Source: Lingula anatina
Taxonomy: Eukaryota > Brachiopoda > Lingulata > Lingulida > Lingulidae
Length of the DNA stretch: 30,717 nucleotides
NCBI RefSeq assembly: GCF_001039355.2
Contig: NW_019776008.1
Span: forward strand, 56,208 to 86,924
Reading direction: 5' to 3'
Each line of letters begins with the position of its first letter. Within the stretch, counting starts at the first letter, position 1. The position numbers and the translations under genes are program-made. Under the pieces are notes generated by a model. The model saw only the letters and a list, made by a program, of their open reading frames with translations, did no database searches and was not told the DNA's origin. Positions 15,175 to 21,553 of the stretch are shown here, in pieces.

Positions 15175-16338
15175 TTTTTCCCCCAGGATGGCCCGGTAAG
15201 CTGTGCACTGCTGACGACTTCGCGAAAATTAACGTCGGCAAGGGATGGGAAACATGCAAAGCGGCCATCGCCCGAGATGGCGACAGATTGTGCGCAAGTG
15301 CTCAAATCAGGGCTTCCGGTTTCTGTTGCATCCAATGTTACTATCATAAGCAATCTAAATTGACAGGTAAATACGAGAAACTATGCATTTTGAACTTTAT
15401 TCGTGGATGTCGCACATGTTCTTCTCAACAGGTTGAGGACTGCATTTAAAAGAATGTGGAAATTGCTTTTTTCTTCTTTCTGGGAATATATTTTCCGGAA
15501 TATCCGGAAACTTAGAAATGACGCCGTGTTGTAAAATTCGAATGTCAGCTGATATGGCATTTTACTATCGTCATAGGAACCTGTCTACAGGACGAGATTC
15601 AGAAATGCATTTATGTATTTATTTACCTTTTAAATCAATTTATTGATTTATTTATTTATGTTAAAGGTACTTGGAGTGATTGGGGCCAGTGGAGCAGATG
15701 CAGCGCCACCTGCGGGGGCGGCACCCGCACGCGCACCCGTACATGTCCAAATGGTCAAAAATGCCCTGGTGACAGTTCACAGACTGAAGGATGCAATGCA
15801 AACGCTTGTAAGTCTTGTTTTCAGAGATAAAAATTTATAATTTTAAAGCGTAAAACAGTGGAATAATATCAGTACATGTACCTACACAAACAATGTGAAC
15901 ATACCAAAACGTGCATAATCACAATCACAGTCACAAAGATATAATTTTATAATCTTAAGCTATTACTTATGCAAATTTGTCGTAAAGTAAAACAGTAGAA
16001 TAATACCAGTACATGCAGCATGAGGACATACCAAAAACGTGAACAATCACATGTGGTCCAGCGATATGTTGAAATGTCCAAATGTTCTTAAAGGTGGCAC
16101 CTGGTCTGACTGGACTGCCTGGACCACGTGCACTGTCACGTGTGCCGGCGGAAGTCAGACAAGAGCAAGAACATGTAATGGCGGAAGTGACTGTCCTGGA
16201 AGTGCTTCTGAATCCCAGAACTGTAACACCCGTGCTTGCCTTGCTAGTGAGTACACTAGGGATATATTAATAGAATAAGATTTTTTTGTTTCAAAGAATT
16301 TTTCAAAGTGTGGAAATCCTGCCCAAAATTAACCCGCT

Positions 16339-16374
<36 letters not shown>

Positions 16375-19300
16375 TTAAACTACTTGAAAAATAGAATGTA
16401 TAGTGATCCACCATTTATAATGGTTTGGAATATACTGTTCTGAAAATTGCCACACATGCCTGTTGTCGATAATGTGCAGAAAATATTTTGAAAAGGTGCC
16501 TGTTTTAATATTTGCTGCAGTACACGCACAGGGTTACTACTTAATATGGAATATTTTTTATCATTGTTATTTTTGAGTGCTGATTAAATATTTTTTGGCT
16601 TGATTCATCAAAAAAGTACATCATTGAGTGAGAAAAATATCCAGTCTTCTATTGTGAGATATTTTGGTCAATAATATCAAATCTGACATAAGATGTCATT
16701 CAAAAGAAAAGAACACCCCCAGAAAACCATATCAACAGTTTGATGTCAGTATTAACTTTAAACTAAGATATTAAAGAAAATGATAGCCTCCGGCCAGTGA
16801 TATGTTACACAGTCAAAGAAATCATTACAGTAAATCATGAAAAGTCATCAATAGCGGGTATGACCTCCAGCAGCCGATTGCAGCGCCCTCTTCCTACATG
16901 CCATACCCTGTGACAAGTTTTTTAGAGTTTGGATGGGGATATCATTCCACGCAGTGATATTTACCTGTCGCATTTCATCACTATTTACCGGCCGATGACC
17001 ATAGCTATTAAATCTCTGAGTTACTTCCGCCCACAGATTTTCAATTGGGTTCATTACTGGGGAGTTTGCAGGCCAGGGCAGTTGCTGAACCCATTGGTTT
17101 TGAAGAAAAACAGTGATTCTGCGAGCTCGATGTGGGGTTGCACAGTCGTCTTGGTACACAAAGTTGTTCCTAAATATGACTATTGCAAATCGAAGCATTG
17201 TTTGCTGTAGAATGTCTCTGTAGGAACCCTGGTTGAGGTTGCCTACTAGAAAAACCAACTGGTTCTGGGCACCGGCATGGAATGCTCCCCAAACAGAGAC
17301 GTTACCACCCCCTGCTTGCACCCTAGGTAGTACACAATCATCGTTTTATGCCTCTCATACACGTCGGCGGACACGAATTCGACAGTCAACCCCCAAAATT
17401 CCAAAGCTGGCCTCATCACTGAAAACGACGTGATTCCAGTGTTTTGGCTGCAAACGCACGTGGTCCCCAGCCCATTGCAGACGTCGCTGTATATGACCTG
17501 CTGTTAACAGTGGTTTCCATACTGCTCTTCGTGCAAAATAACCAGTTTGCTGTAATCTCTTGTTCACAAGGGACCTTGAAACGGGCGTTTGAATGGCATT
17601 TTGCCACTCTTTTTTGAGGACACTGGTTGTCTTTTTACGACCAGCACGGCGCACTCTAAGGAGAAGGCGATCCTGTCTTCTTGGTGTGGTACGCGGACAC
17701 CCTGGTGGACGTATTGGAGTAGGTGCCCCTGTTGTAGCATTTGTTTGGAGGACTTTACTAACGGTTCCTGACAAATGTTGAATTGTCTGGCAGTGGCTGT
17801 CCGTTTCTAGCCATTTTCTCTGAGAGCAAGAATCCCATAGTAAGCTGCGTTGCTTAGCTGTCGAACCATATCTTCTATAAGGTACCTGACAAGTTTCAGA
17901 GAGATCCCTTTGTTGCTTCTCAAAATACACTCCAAAGATTGACCAAACCCATGCGTTTTTATACAAGGGCAGAAATTGCCGAAAAGACCACCCCTCACAT
18001 TTCTGACCACAGAACATGCAACTGCTTACATTAATTGTTTCGAAAGTTGCATGGTAATTAGGTAACACACCTGGCTACACATAAAGTGACACATCAGTTT
18101 TGGATTTAAAAGAGTAAGAGAGAAAATAAATACTTTGTAGAAAATTTACTCGCCAAAAAAATAATATTCCATATTAAGTAGTAACCCTGTACATTAAGGC
18201 AAATGGCAGTGGGGTGCCTGGACCTCGTGTTCAGCTTCATGTGGTAGAGGAACCCAAACTAGAAAGATGTTATGTAACGGAGGGAAATGTGCTGGCGGCG
18301 ACATCACAGACACCCAGGACTGCAACACCAAAGACTGTACAAGTAAGACGTGCTATCTGATTGTTACAAATGTATGTGTACGTATAGACAAAAATTTTCA
18401 GTAGCTGATATGTTTTGGATAAGCTGTTTTTTTTAATAGAGTATGGATTGGTGATGTTATGGGCGATTTTTATTCGCACATCTCACATTGTTCAAAGGGA
18501 TTTACTTTCCATCTCATAAAAGCTATTCGCCCGGCTAGAACACATAATGTATCACACCTTTAAGGATGACTATTTGTGATGCAGTTCCTTCTGCCAGTAA
18601 CACCAACAAATGAGAGCGTTCCTGCTTGTGAATAAAAAACATGGTTTGGCCTAATTAGTATATAAATATTTGTAACTCCTAACCAAAAGATTCCATAGCT
18701 GTAAGTAATTTCTTTACTAAGAAAATGTAAACCGATGTGCCGGTGTTACGTGACAGAGAGTCCCTTATGATATCTGAGTCCGCTTCCCATTCATTTGTAC
18801 AGGTTAGCCTCGTCCTAGATTTTGACCCAATCGGGTCAGGCTCACCCTAACCATTATAACTAAATGGAGGACTGATTCTCTGTTGCACGGATCCTCATTT
18901 TCGTTTTAATTTTCGTCATACTACTTGGCATGGATAGCTTCCAATCTAGTATGTTATTAAGTATATGTTGTTATATTATTAAATGCGATGGTCAGTGGTT
19001 GTAAGTCGATCATCAAACTATAATAGCTTTTTGAACATGGTGAATATGAAATTAAATGTATATTATGCGAGGTTTTCAAAATGACCCTAATGGGAGAGGC
19101 GTGTGTATAAAACCCATGAAGTCAATTCACTTTGTCATATTCAAAATACAACCATTTAATTTTGCGAAAAAATACTGCTGTTTTTTCATAGATGTCGCTG
19201 TTGACGGCAATTGGAGTGACTGGACTTCCTCGTCAGGCTGCAGCGTCACCTGTGGATCTGGAGTCAAGGCGATAGCAAAACTCTGTAACAACCCGGCGCC

Positions 19301-20361
19301 TTCAAACGGTGGTTCTTACTGCTGCTACAAAGGAGTGTGTCGGTACGACCGCCTAAACGGCAAAACTTCGTGTGATGCTGGCCGATGTGGCGATGCAGGT
19401 AATGAGACAAAACAGTTGACTTTGTCATAATTATGGCACTGTCCTTTTACGTCTGACTGCAATTCTGCTGTTCTGTCTTTCTGTCTATTTATTGTCATCA
19501 TGTGGCTATAAGCAAAGCTTCAACCAGACTGTCATGGGAAAATATATCTTGATTTCATGAAGAAGCTATTTTTCAAATAATTTGATTTATATTAACATAA
19601 AATTACATTATTCTGTATGAATTATAATTTCATGAATTGTAGTTGACGGCAATTGGGGCTCATGGCAGGCCTGGAGCACGTGTGACTCAAGCTGCAGGAG
19701 AACCCGCGTCATGAACTGTGACAACCCCGCTCCCAGCAAAGGCGGAAAGGGTTGTTCCTATAACAACCAGTGTTGTTACACGCGTCTGCGACAAGGAGGC
19801 AGTTGCACTGGAGGAGCCTGTGGTAAATATTTCTAATAAATAAATAAATAGAATTATTCAGATAAGAAAAGAATTGTTTTAAATGACCAGCATTTATTTT
19901 AAGTCGCGTTTTAAAGACTGTCATTTTCACAGGTTATGATAAGTTAAGATAATTAATAGAAAAAGGATTACTTCCCGCATTTCCAAATTATTGTCAGTTT
20001 CGTTTGTGTTTTCAAGCTAAAACAAGGTTACTGCGTATAATATCTTCACACGAACGATGTATTCTTTTTCTAAGCAGCAAATGTCTTCATAAAGTCTTTT
20101 GCAGTTTGATACTCTCTTAGACCTAGTTGTATAATATTTAAGTTGTATTATAGTAAAAATGTATTTACATGATTTTTATGAGATTAATAAACGTAGAGTA
20201 ATTATAAATAAACTTTGGTTAAAGCCACCAAATATATTGGAACAAACGACAGTATTAAATTTCATGAAGATGCTTAGAGGAAACATTGCTCGCAAACTAT
20301 ATAATGATTTGTTTTGCAAATATATTATGGACACACTTTCTATTTTTCAGCTGGCAAATAA
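3405..20361 (+). CDS. ADAMTS-like secreted zinc metalloprotease, 18 exons, 907 aa (whole gene span)
   Basis: Seen: 18 exons with GT-AG borders join in one continuous frame. Domains by residue: signal peptide 1-22, prodomain about 28-211, furin-type site RSKR 212-215, metalloprotease about 218-450 with HELGHNLGAHHD at 393-404 and Met-turn IMA at 426-428, ADAMTS-type Cys-rich region 455-569, a six-Cys module 570-629, and TSRs at 630-676, 677-727, 728-775, 776-844 and 845-904. Known: the three His bind zinc and Glu394 is the general base, so the enzyme should be active after furin removes the prodomain. Substrates would be extracellular matrix or secreted glycoproteins. No typical disintegrin loop or ADAMTS spacer is visible, so it is ADAMTS-like rather than a named vertebrate orthologue. 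From exon 12 on, every internal exon is phase 1-1, which favours domain shuffling and in-frame skipping. Confidence 0.88.
3509..3608 (+). repeat. Direct repeat, copy A (about 100 bp)
   Basis: Nearly identical to 3956-4046, but with nine extra bases (tattttctt). It contains CAGGTGAGT, a perfect 5' splice consensus, 36-44 bp after the real exon 1 donor. Confidence 0.85.
3956..4046 (+). repeat. Direct repeat, copy B (about 91 bp)
   Basis: Second copy of the segment at 3509-3608. It also holds CAGGTGAGT and ends atcagatccaagggtaga. Confidence 0.85.
4241..6014. mobile_element. hAT-like non-autonomous DNA transposon, 1.77 kb
   Basis: The ends are inverted (AGTGTTCCCGAAAAA on the left, its complement TTTTTCGGGAACACT on the right). 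They are flanked by the 8-bp direct repeats atgaataa (4233-4240) and gtgaataa (6015-6022), 7 of 8 identical. An 8-bp target duplication is typical of hAT elements. Subterminal copies of TGTCAGACAT or its near-mirror cluster at 4267-4331 and near 5954. No transposase frame is visible. A second MITE (5528-5697) is nested inside. Confidence 0.72.
5528..5697. mobile_element. 170-bp MITE with perfect 15-bp inverted ends
   Basis: The ends are CAGGCCCGTAGCCAG and CTGGCTACGGGCCTG. The flanking direct repeat is ctatg (5523-5527 and 5698-5702). Internal C- and G-runs also pair. It is nested inside the hAT-like element and so is younger. Confidence 0.85.
6309..6566. mobile_element. 258-bp foldback element
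   Basis: The outer ends ggccttataaacggatta and taatccgtttataaggcc are exact complements. Imperfect pairing continues inward for roughly 110 bp per arm. There is no convincing target duplication and no coding capacity. Confidence 0.8.
7368..8103. mobile_element. Nested MITE with CCCGTTTCACAAAGAATCT ends
   Basis: The outer left end (7371-7390, ccccgtttcacaaagaatct) pairs with the outer right end (8090-8102, tgtgaaacggggg). A second set, gtttcacaaagaatctaaa (7461) and tttagattctttgtgaaac (7997-8015), lies inside. Either two related elements are nested or the ends were duplicated. No coding frame. Confidence 0.68.
8706..8981. mobile_element. 276-bp MITE, copy 1
   Basis: Inverted ends of about 55 bp begin gaggccattcagaatgagaa and end ttctcattctgaatggcctc. 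They include cgagtgc- and aggccacgac-type blocks. The left arm holds a tandem 18-bp unit (gccacgacctaaatatgg type) at about 8743-8779. A rearranged half copy lies at 21217-21400. Confidence 0.87.
9471..9682 (+). CDS. ADAMTS-like exon 2: prodomain
   Basis: Acceptor ttttag, donor gtaagg; phase 1 in, phase 0 out. It encodes residues 28-98, beginning DLEVVTIKEVTDP and containing HGKSFDLRLKRNNRI. That is the usual opening of a reprolysin-family propeptide (a strand rich in 'F.L.L..N'). It follows a 6-kb intron. Confidence 0.85.
9683..10195 (+). other. Intron between exons 2 and 3
   Basis: AT-rich intron with a short (AT) run near 9760. A weak exon-like stretch at 9870-9906 was rejected on phase. 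No repeat recognised. Confidence 0.7.
10196..10282 (+). CDS. ADAMTS-like exon 3: prodomain
   Basis: Acceptor ttcag, donor gtgagt, phase 0-0. It encodes 29 residues (99-127) with DFTLYQDKASNAAVAVYT. This is the propeptide segment that normally precedes the 'GF.I....Y.L' strand supplied by the next exon. Confidence 0.87.
10459..10585 (+). CDS. ADAMTS-like exon 4: prodomain
   Basis: Acceptor ttcacag, donor gtaggt; phase 0 in, phase 1 out. Its start, EGFVIDADKMYELRH, matches the propeptide pattern 'GF.I....Y.L.PL'. Fragments resembling the first bases of this exon recur as a palindrome near 21554-21592. Confidence 0.88.
10586..11057 (+). other. Intron between exons 4 and 5
   Basis: AT-rich sequence. 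I see no transposon, exon or repeat. Confidence 0.6.
11058..11347 (+). CDS. ADAMTS-like exon 5: end of prodomain, furin site, start of protease
   Basis: Acceptor gttacag, donor gtacat; phase 1 in, phase 0 out; residues 170-266. The basic motif RSKR at 212-215 is a furin-type cleavage site. The catalytic domain follows with IDASVELMVCTDD, where reprolysins begin with a strand of 'vEl.vvaD' type. The segment NNQDAAAAEKELKRYF is the first catalytic helix. Confidence 0.9.
11771..11848 (+). CDS. ADAMTS-like exon 6: protease domain strand
   Basis: Acceptor tttcccccag, donor gtaata, phase 0-0. It encodes 26 residues (267-292), including NIKDPDLNIYVVLAAY. This fits the reprolysin 'i.v.l.....' strand between the first and second helices. 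The local ATG is internal and not a start. Confidence 0.85.
12005..12170. mobile_element. MITE-like repeat, copy A (intron between exons 6 and 7)
   Basis: About 165 bp, similar to 18740-18907. They share cgcttcccattcattt- and ctaaccctaaccattataac-type blocks. Its ends (gtaacgtgacacggagtc, and its imperfect complement at about 12126-12151) suggest degraded inverted repeats of about 24 bp. Confidence 0.72.
12540..12706 (+). CDS. ADAMTS-like exon 7: protease domain
   Basis: Acceptor cctcag, donor gtgagt; phase 0 in, phase 2 out; residues 293-347. It carries TSLDDWCKYRKKN and ends EHDHGMAFT. This corresponds to the 'L..F..W.......hDhA.llt' segment of reprolysins just before the active-site helix. 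Confidence 0.88.
13092..13241 (+). CDS. ADAMTS-like exon 8: protease domain, first half of the zinc site
   Basis: Acceptor attacag, donor gtaagt, phase 2-2. It encodes VAGVARVSSICS followed by SFITASHELGH, supplying the first two zinc ligands (His393, His397) and the catalytic Glu394. The intron interrupts the Asn398 codon within the HExxHxxGxxH motif. Confidence 0.93.
13242..13790 (+). other. Intron inside the zinc-site codon run (exons 8 and 9)
   Basis: 549 bp of AT-rich sequence. Nothing recognisable apart from the splice sites. Confidence 0.6.
13791..13961 (+). CDS. ADAMTS-like exon 9: second half of the zinc site and Met-turn
   Basis: Acceptor gtttcag, donor gtgagt, phase 2-2. It completes the zinc motif with NLGAHHDG (third ligand His402, plus the adamalysin Asp404). 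CSSRAGYIMAPSSG supplies the Met-turn at Met427. Both halves are intact, so protease activity is expected. Confidence 0.93.
13987..14016. repeat. (TC)n followed by (AC)n microsatellite
   Basis: A run of TC repeats joins a short AC run, in the intron after exon 9. Confidence 0.95.
14133..14274 (+). CDS. ADAMTS-like exon 10: linker and start of Cys-rich region
   Basis: Acceptor atttcag, donor gtatgt; phase 2 in, phase 0 out; residues 455-502. It begins AEACCLVDKGQY and ends YTADQQCQMLYG plus SSSSMCR. The 'QC...YG....C' pattern opens the ADAMTS-type cysteine-rich module (ADAMTS_CR_2 type). A degraded antisense relative of this exon lies at 21147-21440. Confidence 0.87.
14527..14728 (+). CDS. ADAMTS-like exon 11: Cys-rich region
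   Basis: Acceptor ttacag, donor gtaagt; phase 0 in, phase 1 out; residues 503-569. It reads NYCQLLLCKQTSGRC, then PPADGTDC, then KWCIQGSCV. This is the hallmark 'C..l.C......C.....p..dGT.C....WC..G.Cv' pattern of ADAMTS cysteine-rich domains. Confidence 0.92.
15103..15179. repeat. (AT)33 microsatellite plus T11, ending at the exon 12 acceptor
   Basis: 66 bp of AT repeat (15103-15168), then 11 T (15169-15179), then cccccag and exon 12. The long IYIYIY reading frames here are artefacts. Confidence 0.97.
15187..15366 (+). CDS. ADAMTS-like exon 12: unassigned six-cysteine module
   Basis: Acceptor cccccag, donor gtaaat, phase 1-1; residues 570-629. Cysteines fall in KLC, ETC, LCAS, FCC and IQC (six in all), enough for three disulfides. 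I do not recognise the family. It lies between the Cys-rich region and the TSR array, where ADAMTS enzymes usually have a spacer. The acceptor directly follows an (AT)33 tract and 11 T. Confidence 0.84.
15667..15807 (+). CDS. ADAMTS-like exon 13: thrombospondin type-1 repeat 1
   Basis: Acceptor ttaaag, donor gtaagt, phase 1-1, 141 nt. It reads GTWSDWGQWSRCSATCGGG and continues to CNANA. It has the three-Trp ladder (C-mannosylation WxxW) and CSATCG, the CSx(S/T)CG motif used for O-fucosylation. Confidence 0.93.
16094..16246 (+). CDS. ADAMTS-like exon 14: thrombospondin type-1 repeat 2
   Basis: Acceptor ttaaag, donor gtgagt, phase 1-1, 153 nt. It carries TWSDWTAWTTCTVTCAGG and six Cys. The fucosylation motif is altered: CTVTCA instead of CSx(S/T)CG. 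Confidence 0.93.
16339..16373. repeat. (TAA)n microsatellite
   Basis: Eleven or so TAA units in the intron after TSR2, upstream of the Tc1 element. Confidence 0.95.
16529..18189 (-). mobile_element. Tc1/mariner-family element, 1.66 kb, inactive
   Basis: The inverted ends start CAGGGTTACTACTTAATA on the left, with the exact complement at 18170-18189 on the right. About 27 bp are identical before they diverge. The right flank is TA and the left is CA, consistent with a TA target site with one substitution. It carries a broken transposase on the minus strand and lies in the ADAMTS-like intron between TSR2 and TSR3. Confidence 0.93.
16848..17869 (-). pseudogene. Tc1-type transposase, DD34E, with stops and a frameshift
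   Basis: The minus-strand frame would start at the ATG at 17867-17869 (MVRQLSNAAYYG) and stop at 16848, about 340 residues, the usual Tc1 size. It has a helix-turn-helix region (RTTPRRQDRLLLRVRR), first Asp in VVFSDEASFG, second in QDDCATPH, and Glu in NPIENLWAEV, 34 residues after the second Asp. Damage: an in-frame TAG near 17807, a frameshift near 17775-17790, TGA at 17355-17357 and TAA near 17346. It cannot make a functional enzyme. Confidence 0.93.
18199..18342 (+). CDS. ADAMTS-like exon 15: thrombospondin type-1 repeat 3
   Basis: Donor gtaaga; phase 1-1, 144 nt. It encodes KWQWGAWTSCSASCGRG and ends CNTKDCT. The acceptor (tacattaag) lies only 9 bp beyond the right end of a Tc1 element, and its former upstream intron sequence is now 1.66 kb away. 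The exon sequence is intact, but efficient inclusion is uncertain. Its length is divisible by three, so skipping keeps the frame. Confidence 0.84.
18343..19191 (+). other. Intron between TSR3 and TSR4
   Basis: 849 bp. It contains MITE-like copy B (18740-18907); otherwise nothing recognisable. Confidence 0.6.
18740..18907. mobile_element. MITE-like repeat, copy B
   Basis: Same order of blocks as 12005-12170, including ccgcttcccattcattt and ctaaccattataacta, with scattered substitutions. Both copies have the same orientation and lie in introns of the same gene. Confidence 0.72.
19192..19398 (+). CDS. ADAMTS-like exon 16: thrombospondin type-1 repeat 4 (extended)
   Basis: Acceptor ttttcatag, donor gtaatg, phase 1-1, 207 nt. 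It has NWSDWTSSSGCSVTCGSG, then LCNNPAPSNGG and further Cys in YCCYKGVC and SCDAGRC. It is longer than TSR1-3 and of the type with the 'NP.P..GG..C' insert. Confidence 0.9.
19643..19822 (+). CDS. ADAMTS-like exon 17: thrombospondin type-1 repeat 5
   Basis: Acceptor aattgtag, donor gtaaat, phase 1-1, 180 nt. It reads NWGSWQAWSTCDSSCRRTR, then DNPAPSKGGKGC. The CSx(S/T)CG motif is lost (CDSSCR), so O-fucosylation is not expected. If the donor is not used, the frame continues KYF and stops at 19834-19836. Confidence 0.88.
19823..20350 (+). other. Last ADAMTS-like intron, or alternative 3' UTR
   Basis: If exon 17 is not spliced, the frame stops at 19834-19836 and an AATAAA at 19835 overlaps the stop, followed by more AATAAATA repeats. 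Otherwise this is a 528-bp intron ending at tatttttcag. Confidence 0.5.
20351..20361 (+). CDS. ADAMTS-like exon 18: last codons and stop (probable)
   Basis: A strong acceptor (tatttttcag) is followed in phase 1 by codons for Ala-Gly-Lys and TAA at 20359-20361. It fits the phase-1 donor of exon 17 and is followed by an AATAAA at 20544. The very short coding part makes this less certain than the other exons. Confidence 0.55.
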
Positions 20362-20543
20362 TTCGACGCCAAAAAGGCGCTTACAACCAATTTAGGACTG
20401 CTCCACATGATAGATGTCGTATTACGCTGTCCGAAGAAAACGAGCAAATGTAATACAATATACACTGAATTGAAGTAATGCAATATTTTGCTTTATAAGT
20501 TGGTAAACTTTAAAATTTTCATGTTTATATCAAGTAAAAGTAG

Positions 20544-20549
20544 AATAAA
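20544..20549 (+). terminator. Candidate poly(A) signal of the ADAMTS-like gene
   Basis: AATAAA about 180 bp after the proposed stop codon in exon 18. A competing AATAAA at 19835-19840 overlaps the read-through stop after exon 17. Confidence 0.4.
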
Positions 20550-21146
20550 TGATTGCCGTAGCGTGTACTGGTATTCTGCTACACAGCAACTTTAAAAAAA
20601 ATGGAGTTAATATTTTCATTGTATGTCTAAATCTCTGTCAAATGAGATTTCGAATGTGTTTAAACATTCCATATACAGAAATTAGAAATATACGTTTACC
20701 ATTGCACAGAATGGCGTTGTCTGTTTTAAAATGCGTTCCTGTAGCTCACTTGCTTCCCCCTATCTTATAATGAAGGAAGAGGTAATAAAACTCGAGTTAA
20801 TCGAAAGTAGACTGTATTTTCAGTCACGCATTATAACATGGAAGACTTCATTGAGCTCAATAACTGTCGTGCTCTGGAACCAATTTGAAAGTATTTCACG
20901 ACATCAAACATTGGTTGGGGTTGTGTTGTCGTCACACCGAGAGGTAAAAGATCTCCACGTTGGTTAAACATTTTATTGTATGTTTGTTCAGTAACAAGAT
21001 GGGTAAAAATTTCCACGAAAATTGATTGTATCCGCGTTTTTTAAAAACTTTTCAACGAAACGTAACATTTCCTTATCCAAGACACAGCCCACACATTTTA
21101 GAAAGTTCTGAAATATACATATTGAATTCTTGGAGGTGTCACTCAC
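20550..21146. other. Intergenic region after the ADAMTS-like gene
   Basis: No exon, repeat or reading frame I can support. Confidence 0.5.
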
Positions 21147-21440
21147 CGTACACATTTCCGAACCACTTCAATATAACATCTGGTATTGCTGATCGGCGGT
21201 GTATATCTGCCCCGTCGTCCCTGCAGGGACACAGTAATTAAATCTCGGCCCGATTCAACTGGTCGAGGGTCAACGCGTGGGGATCCGTGTGAGAGGTGGA
21301 AAGACCATTACAGGATTAAGCGGTCTTCCTTTCATGTAGGTCCGCCATATTTAGGTCGCGGCCTTACTAGCACTCGGCTCTTCTCGATCTGAATGGCCCC
21401 ATATTGTGCACCATCTTCGTACTGAAGACAGCACACATTT
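21147..21440 (-). pseudogene. Antisense relic of an ADAMTS-like exon 10, split by half a MITE
   Basis: Read on the minus strand, ctgaaaaaca (21441-21450) gives the acceptor tgtttttcag. The first half (21401-21440) then reads NVCCLQYEDGAQY, like EACCLVDKGQY in the intact exon. After the MITE half copy, the second half (21147-21213) reads GQIYTADQQYQMLY, stop, SGSEMC and ends at a gtgagt donor. The intact exon has GQLYTADQQCQMLYGSSSSMC: 16 of 21 positions agree. A Gly codon became TGA, a Cys became Tyr, and about 14 residues in the middle are gone. Confidence 0.8.
21217..21400. mobile_element. Half copy of the 276-bp MITE, internally inverted
   Basis: 21266-21400 matches the right half of 8706-8981 (ggattaagcggtcttccttt, then ctcttctcgatctgaatggc). 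The left terminal arm is missing. The block 21230-21265 matches 8803-8838 in reverse orientation, next to the palindrome GTCCCTGCAGGGAC (21217-21230). Confidence 0.85.
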
Positions 21441-21487
21441 CTGAAAAACAAATGAATTTCCTTATTAGAAACGGACGAATAACTCAT

Positions 21488-21488
<1 letters not shown>

Positions 21489-21519
<31 letters not shown>

Positions 21520-21522
21520 TTA
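21489..21522. repeat. (ATTT)n microsatellite
   Basis: About eight ATTT units between the exon 10 relic and the exon 4-like palindrome. Confidence 0.95.
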
Positions 21523-21553
21523 TTCCAAGACATCATCATCATTCATTTTAGGA

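Noticed and set aside
15093-15449. Long reading frames with repeated Ile-Tyr
   Set aside because: They are translations of the (AT)33 microsatellite joined by chance to part of exon 12. Similar frames occur on both strands.
17233-17781. Plus-strand frames within the Tc1 element
   Set aside because: They are antisense to the minus-strand transposase, which has recognisable motifs.
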